This document shows positions 13,527 through 17,280 of a stretch of 17,280 nt of DNA, one piece after another. This DNA is from DASYLJ01 sp964432595 (GTDB lineage Bacteria > Desulfobacterota > Binatia > DP-6), in the NCBI GenBank assembly GCA_964432595.1, contig CAYSOF010000048.1:1-17280 (forward strand), given 5' to 3'. A program made the position numbers and the translations under genes. The notes below the pieces were generated by a model that saw only the letters and a list, made by a program, of their open reading frames with translations, was not told the DNA's origin and made no database searches. The first letter of the stretch is position 1. Every line of letters starts with the position of its first letter.

Positions 13527-15180
13527 TCGTGGCCTCGTCGGCGCGCGGCGTGAACCGCAGGGCACGCGCCGTGGGCGCCGACTTGGCGGGCGGCTTTGCC
13601 TTGCCGGCGCCGTCGGCCGCGGGCGCTGGGAAGCGCGCATACGCCGCCTTGTCCGCGTCGGTCACACCGCCGGGGTGATCGTGGTGCGTGCGCTTCGCGA
13701 GCGCGTCCTGCGCGGCCTTTCGAGCGGCGGACGGATGACGGCGCATCATCCCGAGCTTGGGCGTCTTGCCCTGCAGCTCGAGCGCGACCTCGCCACCGTG
13801 GCCGCCCGCGACGAGATGCTGGCGCACCAGCCCGAAGTGATGCTTCGCGAGCGCGTCGTGGCTCTCGGCCGCCTTGTGATGCGCCTCCGACAGCTTCCAA
13901 TCGTCGCCGCCCCCGTCAGCGGACGTGCGATGCGCCGTCGCCAGGTGCTCGTGGTGCGCAGTCGCTGCCGCGTGGACGTGCGCGGCGTCCTGGTGGTCGG
14001 CGTCGCTGTAGCCGCCGGACTCGGCCCCGCTCGCGAACACCGCCTTGCCGGCCCGCGTCTTTCCCAGCGCGATCTTCCCAGCAGGCTCCGCCGGTTTGAA
14101 CGTGAACGCCTTGCCGAACGGCTGCTCGCGCGCGCCGCCTTTGAGCTCGGGCAGGAGGCTCTCGGGCCACGCGTGATAGGCGGTGCGGTCCACGACGACG
14201 CAGTCCATAACGGGGATACCGAGCTGCTCGCTCGCGTGCTTCAGCTCGCCGACCCAGCCCCCGAGCAACCCCCGGCGGAGATCGCCATCACCGGACCAGG
14301 CCGGTCCGTTGTGGCCCGCGGCGAACAGGACGCTCGTCGGGGAGTAGGCCACCATGGTCCGCAGGTACCCGTCGACGACGGCGGCGATCGGTCGACCGAG
14401 GTTCGTGCCCAGGCTGAACGCGCCGAGCACGCGCCCGCGGTTGTCCGTCGGCAGGACGGCCACCGTGCGCTCGCCCGGATCGAGCAGCGCACGGCCGAGC
14501 ACGGCCACCTCGTGCGCCGAGCGAAGGGAATGCCCGCCGGCGAACGTCATCTGCCGGATGACATCGACCTCCGCGGGGGCGTAGCGGCCCGGGTCAGCGG
14601 CGGCCGGGAACGGCTCGACTCGCTCCGGCGAATCCCAGGGCGCACCGACCGTCGCGTAGCCGTCGCGGGCGACGACGACGCCGTCGACGCCGATCTGCAT
14701 CCGAGCGCCCACCGCGCGCAACGCGTCGATCAGGAAGCGATCGGCGGAACTCGGCTGCGACATGCCGCCCGGGTGGTTGTGCACCAGGAAGATGCGCGCG
14801 GCACCGAGCGCCATGGGGCTCTTGAAGATTTCCCTGGCAGCGGCGTGCGACTCGTTGACGGTGCCGATCGACACGCACTCGATGCCGAGGATGCGCTGGT
14901 GGCGATCGACCGAGACGCTCCACAGGCGCTCGCGGTCGATGTCGACCATCCCGCGGAACGCCGCCGCCACGTCCTCCGCCCCTTCGATGCGCTGCCCGCG
15001 GAACCGGATCGACTTCTGGCGCCGCATCTCGACGGAGAGACGCCCCTCCGGGAGCGTGAGCTTCGCCGTGGGCGCCGGCCGGCTCCCGTAGCGCCACTCG
15101 CCCTTGGCGTCGAAGTAGCCGTGGCCGCCGCGGCTGCCGGGCTTCTGTACCCTCGCCTTGAGCCAGGTCAGCAGCGCCAT
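13519..15180 (-). CDS. RadC/JAMM-like protein with second degenerate domain and His-rich region
   Basis: The product has 553 residues and starts at ATG 15180, preceded by GGGGGTGAAGG. Residues 85-178 are a RadC-type JAMM domain: SIGTVNESHAAAREIF, then FLVHNHPGG with His134 and His136, and SSAD with Asp147, the metal ligands expected of JAMM. Residues 225-338 look like a second copy of the fold (ERTVAVLPTDNRGRVLGAFS, SVLFAAGHNGP, GIPVMDCVVVD) with His290 kept but Gly292 in place of the second His, so this copy should not bind zinc normally. A short N-terminal GGHGYFDAKGEWRYG precedes them. Residues 395-455 are His/Ala-rich helices (AHHEHLATAHR, EAHHKAAESHDALAKHH). RadC relatives are common on mobile elements, with debated roles in recombination or anti-restriction. 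The gene starts the enzyme block and is divergent from the plus-strand regulator. Confidence 0.82.
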   Translation of the reverse strand: MALLTWLKARVQKPGSRGGHGYFDAKGEWRYGSRPAPTAKLTLPEGRLSVEMRRQKSIRFRGQRIEGAEDVAAAFRGMVDIDRERLWSVSVDRHQRILGIECVSIGTVNESHAAAREIFKSPMALGAARIFLVHNHPGGMSQPSSADRFLIDALRAVGARMQIGVDGVVVARDGYATVGAPWDSPERVEPFPAAADPGRYAPAEVDVIRQMTFAGGHSLRSAHEVAVLGRALLDPGERTVAVLPTDNRGRVLGAFSLGTNLGRPIAAVVDGYLRTMVAYSPTSVLFAAGHNGPAWSGDGDLRRGLLGGWVGELKHASEQLGIPVMDCVVVDRTAYHAWPESLLPELKGGAREQPFGKAFTFKPAEPAGKIALGKTRAGKAVFASGAESGGYSDADHQDAAHVHAAATAHHEHLATAHRTSADGGGDDWKLSEAHHKAAESHDALAKHHFGLVRQHLVAGGHGGEVALELQGKTPKLGMMRRHPSAARKAAQDALAKRTHHDHPGGVTDADKAAYARFPAPAADGAGKAKPPAKSAPTARALRFTPRADEATSG

Positions 15181-15192
15181 CCTTCACCCCCG

Positions 15193-15221
15193 TTGACAGC
15201 TGATGACCAACGTATTACCCT
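15193..15221 (+). promoter_or_regulatory. Probable sigma70-type promoter of the plus-strand gene
   Basis: TTGACA at 15193-15198 is a perfect -35 box. With a 17-base spacer it is followed by TACCCT at 15216-15221, which keeps the three most conserved -10 positions (TA and final T). Transcription would start near 15228, leaving a leader of about 24 bases with AGGAGG at 15240-15245, six bases before ATG 15252. GTTG (15192-15195) and CAAC (15208-15211) form a short inverted repeat around the -35 box that could serve as an operator; four-base arms are weak evidence. A perfect TTGACA is notable in so GC-rich a sequence. Confidence 0.65.
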
Positions 15222-15251
15222 CGCCATACCTTCGTAGCGAGGAGGTTCACC

Positions 15252-15812
15252 ATGTCGGAAGAACGCGTTCCCTACTACCCGGTCAGCCTCCGGCCAGGCG
15301 CCGACCTCGACGAGCAGCTCGGGACCCGCGGCGACTCGGCCGGCGCCACCATGAAGCGCGATCTCCTGCGCTACTACCGGTCCTGCGCCGCCGAGCTCGC
15401 GCGCATGGACTTCACCGAGGGTGAGGTCAACGTGCTGTACGAGCTGCTGGCGCACCGTGGCGACCTCGGCATCGATCCCTCGGCACCGCTCTGGGCGACG
15501 GTCGCCGACGCGATGGAGCACAACACCGTCATCGGTCACCATCACCTGTCGGATCCGGATGCCCTGGTGGGGAAGCTGCGCCGGCTTGGCCCGGGCGGCG
15601 CCCTTGCCGTCATCGATGCGCTCGAGCGCGCATCGCTCTACCGTACCCGCACCCAGGGACGCGAAGAGATGGGTGACACCTATCGCCGTGTCGGGCTGCT
15701 GCGCCCAGATCGCACCGACCAGACGCCGCAGCGCACCGCCGGCGATCGGCTCCGCCGTCCCCGCCCGGACGCCAGGAGCGCGGGCGAGCGCCTTCGTCGC
15801 ACTCGCGGGTAG
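15252..15812 (+). CDS. Probable ribbon-helix-helix regulator, only plus-strand gene
   Basis: The product has 186 residues and starts at ATG 15252 behind AGGAGG (15240-15245). The N-terminus reads YYPVSLRPG, then DLDEQLGTRG and SAGATMKRDLLRYYRSC: a short strand and two helices, as in ribbon-helix-helix DNA-binding proteins. Next come LARMDFTEGEVNVLYELL, LWATVADAMEH and DPDALVGKLRRLGPGGALAV with IDALERA. From memory, this order (K-R-DL-RYY near the start, then a D/EAER end) is that of an uncharacterised bacterial protein family. From about residue 140 on it is Arg-rich (RLRRPRPDARS). It has its own promoter, lies on the strand opposite to all neighbours, and its TAG is two bases from the stop of the MuF gene with no terminator between. 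It could be an autoregulated, separately expressed cargo gene; its function is otherwise unknown. Confidence 0.78.
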   Translation: MSEERVPYYPVSLRPGADLDEQLGTRGDSAGATMKRDLLRYYRSCAAELARMDFTEGEVNVLYELLAHRGDLGIDPSAPLWATVADAMEHNTVIGHHHLSDPDALVGKLRRLGPGGALAVIDALERASLYRTRTQGREEMGDTYRRVGLLRPDRTDQTPQRTAGDRLRRPRPDARSAGERLRRTRG

Positions 15813-15814
15813 CG

Positions 15815-17044
15815 TCACGCGGCCTCCATCTTCCGACGTGCCCACGTCGCGGCCCACTCCGGCGCCGACGCTTCGAACACCCGCGCGAGCACCGGCTTCC
15901 ACGTGAGCCACGGCGAGTCGCGGCAATTCGGGTGCGTCGGCCCGACCCGCGCGTGCCAGGACCGCCAAGGGCCCTGGTTCGGCCCGAGCGCGTCAGCCGC
16001 CTGCACCTCGCCGACCGTATAGACCCGCGGCATGCCGCCCGGCGTGCGGTAGAGCATCAGGCAGCCGTTGCACGGCGCCGCACCCAGCGTCCGGTAGATC
16101 TCCGTCTCCGCCGTCCAGCCGCGCACGCGCGCCTCTGCGGCGAACGCCCCGACGCATCGAGCCTCGGCGATCTCGGTGCGCGCGACACGCTCCCAGTCGC
16201 GCTGGATGCCTTCCTGGCTGAAGCGCTTGTAGAGCTGCCGCGCGAACGCGCGCGGCGCCATCTGCTGCGTGACCGCCTCGACGGCCATCGTCCGGAGCAG
16301 CTGCTGCTCGCGATCGGCGGCCGCGAGGTGCAGCGCCTGCGCCGGCCGCATCACGACCGGGGTGAGGTAGGCGCCCGCGCGCAGCCTCGCGTGCGCGATC
16401 GCGAGCTCGTCGGACGGCAGCACCGGCGCGCGGGCCGCCATCTCGAGCGCCTGCATCCACGTGAACGTCGCGCCCGGCTTGGCCAGTGTGTCCGACAGCA
16501 TGCCGAGCCGGTATGCGACGCCGGGGAAGTCGAGCACGTGCCGATCCGCGAACCCCAGCGCCCGCAGCGCCTCTTCGATCGCCGGCGTGACCGGCTGCGC
16601 CACCGACCAGCGCAGGCCCTGCCGAAGATCGAACAGCAGCCGCTCGAAGCGCTCGACGACACGCGGTTCCGAGAGGTGTCCGCCGTGCTCTCGGATGAAC
16701 AGCTCGACGGCGCGCCGCACGACGCCCTGCAGGTCCGTGAACTGGCCCTCCGCCGCGGCGACCAGGCGCTCGAGCCACCACTCCTCGAAGCGCTTCCCGT
16801 GCACGACAGTGCCCCGCGTCGTGATCGCCTTCACGATGTAGTCGCCGTCGGCGTCGAAGAGCGCATGCCAGATCGGCATCGGATCCGCCGCCACCGCCGG
16901 CGGCGCCGAGAACGACACCTCGCGGGGGCGCCGCGCCGGCGCTTCCACGCGATACAGCCCGGCGGCCGGAAACAGCGCCGCGAGCACCGCGCCGACCTCG
17001 CGCGGTGTCGCCGTCGCTGCATGGCGGATGGCGATCGCGGGCAT
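15815..17044 (-). CDS. MuF-like phage head morphogenesis protein
   Basis: The product has 409 residues and starts at ATG 17044, overlapping the previous stop by one base (TGATG). The signature lies at the C-terminal side: DWERVARTEIAEAR (283-296), PCNGCLMLY with Cys325 and Cys328, and GPTHPNCRDSPW with His371 and Cys374. This RTE helix followed by C-x2-C and HPNC is the hallmark of the Mu F/SPP1 gp7 minor head family, which acts with the portal in head assembly and can be ejected with DNA. The N-terminal 280 residues are mostly helical and lack recognisable motifs. No ADP-ribosyltransferase or other toxin domain is appended, since only about 30 residues follow HPNC. The next minus-strand gene begins 635 bases further on, beyond the plus-strand gene. 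Confidence 0.85.
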   Translation of the reverse strand: MPAIAIRHAATATPREVGAVLAALFPAAGLYRVEAPARRPREVSFSAPPAVAADPMPIWHALFDADGDYIVKAITTRGTVVHGKRFEEWWLERLVAAAEGQFTDLQGVVRRAVELFIREHGGHLSEPRVVERFERLLFDLRQGLRWSVAQPVTPAIEEALRALGFADRHVLDFPGVAYRLGMLSDTLAKPGATFTWMQALEMAARAPVLPSDELAIAHARLRAGAYLTPVVMRPAQALHLAAADREQQLLRTMAVEAVTQQMAPRAFARQLYKRFSQEGIQRDWERVARTEIAEARCVGAFAAEARVRGWTAETEIYRTLGAAPCNGCLMLYRTPGGMPRVYTVGEVQAADALGPNQGPWRSWHARVGPTHPNCRDSPWLTWKPVLARVFEASAPEWAATWARRKMEAA

Positions 17045-17280
17045 CAGCCTCCCGGGACCGTCGACGTCGTCGTGGAGCTCGTGGTCGTGGTGCTCGAGAC
17101 CGTCGTGCTCGTCGACGTCGTCGTGGGCACCAGCACGAGACGCCGGTTGGCCAGGTCCAGCGTGTACTGCGACGTCCCGCCGCCGGCGTCGGCCGCCACC
17201 CGTGCGATGGCCGCGGTGAGTTCGGCATCGCGCTTCTCGACCTCGGCGACCGTGACCTCCTGCGCACGCTGGAAGCGCTC
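17044..17280 (-). CDS. C-terminal end of unidentified protein with Thr/Ser tail
   Basis: The minus-strand frame is open from the right edge to TGA 17044-17046 and gives 78 residues. It begins ERFQRAQEVTVAEVEKRDAE, a helical, coiled-coil-like stretch, then SQYTLDLANRRLVLVP, and ends in a tail of 22 residues of which 21 are Thr or Ser, closed by VPGG. The stop overlaps the MuF start by one base, so both genes belong to one operon. In many phages the portal gene precedes MuF, but nothing in these residues identifies a portal; a separate small protein is equally possible. Confidence 0.72.
   Translation of the reverse strand, partial: ERFQRAQEVTVAEVEKRDAELTAAIARVAADAGGGTSQYTLDLANRRLVLVPTTTSTSTTVSSTTTTSSTTTSTVPGG
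17059..17124 (-). repeat. Low-complexity Thr/Ser codon tract
   Basis: Read on the minus strand, 22 consecutive codons are ACG/ACC (14 Thr), TCG/TCC/AGC/TCC-type Ser (7) and one Val. Repeated GTCGTC/CGTCGT units are visible on the plus strand. Such tracts can change length by slippage. The encoded tail would be flexible and possibly surface exposed. Confidence 0.75.

Noticed and set aside
13527..13640. N-terminal extension of the small HTH-like gene to 13640
   Set aside because: It would overlap the RadC-like gene by about 120 bases and encode only Arg/Pro-rich shadow sequence; GTG 13526 gives a normal eight-base overlap.
15203..15424. Alternative plus-strand frame overlapping the start of the regulator gene
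   Set aside because: It would start close to the -10 region, upstream of the expected transcript start, and gives Arg/Pro-rich sequence; AGGAGG fits ATG 15252.
1..17280. tRNA genes, CRISPR arrays, insertion sequences, attachment sites
   Set aside because: I looked for cloverleaf arms, regularly spaced repeats, transposase motifs and terminal repeats and saw none; the sequence is almost fully coding.

Overview
The window looks like the head-morphogenesis region of a tailed double-stranded DNA phage or prophage from a GC-rich bacterial host. The evidence is a Mu F/SPP1 gp7-type head protein, a prohead protease, a scaffold-like protein and a HK97-type major capsid protein, in that transcriptional order. 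G and C dominate third codon positions, and ribosome binding sites are of the GGAGG type. The host cannot be named from this sequence. I see no integrase, tRNA, rRNA, insertion sequence or CRISPR array, so a free phage and a prophage cannot be told apart.

All genes but one are on the minus strand, so transcription runs from right to left. (1) 17280-15815: the C-terminal end of an unidentified protein with a Thr/Ser tail, then the MuF-like head protein. (2) 15812-15193: a single plus-strand gene, a probable ribbon-helix-helix regulator, with its own promoter and ribosome binding site. (3) 15180-5351: a tightly packed block with mostly 4-8 base stop/start overlaps. It encodes a RadC/JAMM-like protein with a second, degenerate copy of the fold, a small DNA-binding-like protein, an InPase plus RelA/SpoT fusion, two small unknown proteins, a 1769-residue Snf2-type helicase, a small helical protein and a zinc-ribbon protein. 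(4) 5291-5256: a perfect 15-bp hairpin placed like an intrinsic terminator. (5) 5215-1858: the capsid set, with protease, a zinc-ribbon scaffold-like protein and major capsid protein. (6) 1843-1: a coiled-coil protein, a protein with KLD repeats, and a neck-like virion protein cut off by the left edge.

The enzymes of block 3 (RadC/JAMM, InPase, RelA/SpoT-like, Snf2 helicase) are domain types found in polyvalent proteins of phages and conjugative elements, which are thought to enter the recipient cell with the DNA. Their place between the MuF gene and the capsid genes suggests they are made late and may be packaged; that is inference. The most striking sequence observation is a 30-residue segment shared by the C-terminal part of the prohead protease and the N-terminal part of the major capsid protein (22/30 residues and about 71/90 bases identical by hand count). 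It may be a common processing or assembly signal.

No stretch over 300 bases lacks a gene. The longest gaps are 5216-5350 (terminator hairpin and leader of the capsid genes) and 15181-15251 (promoter region of the plus-strand gene).
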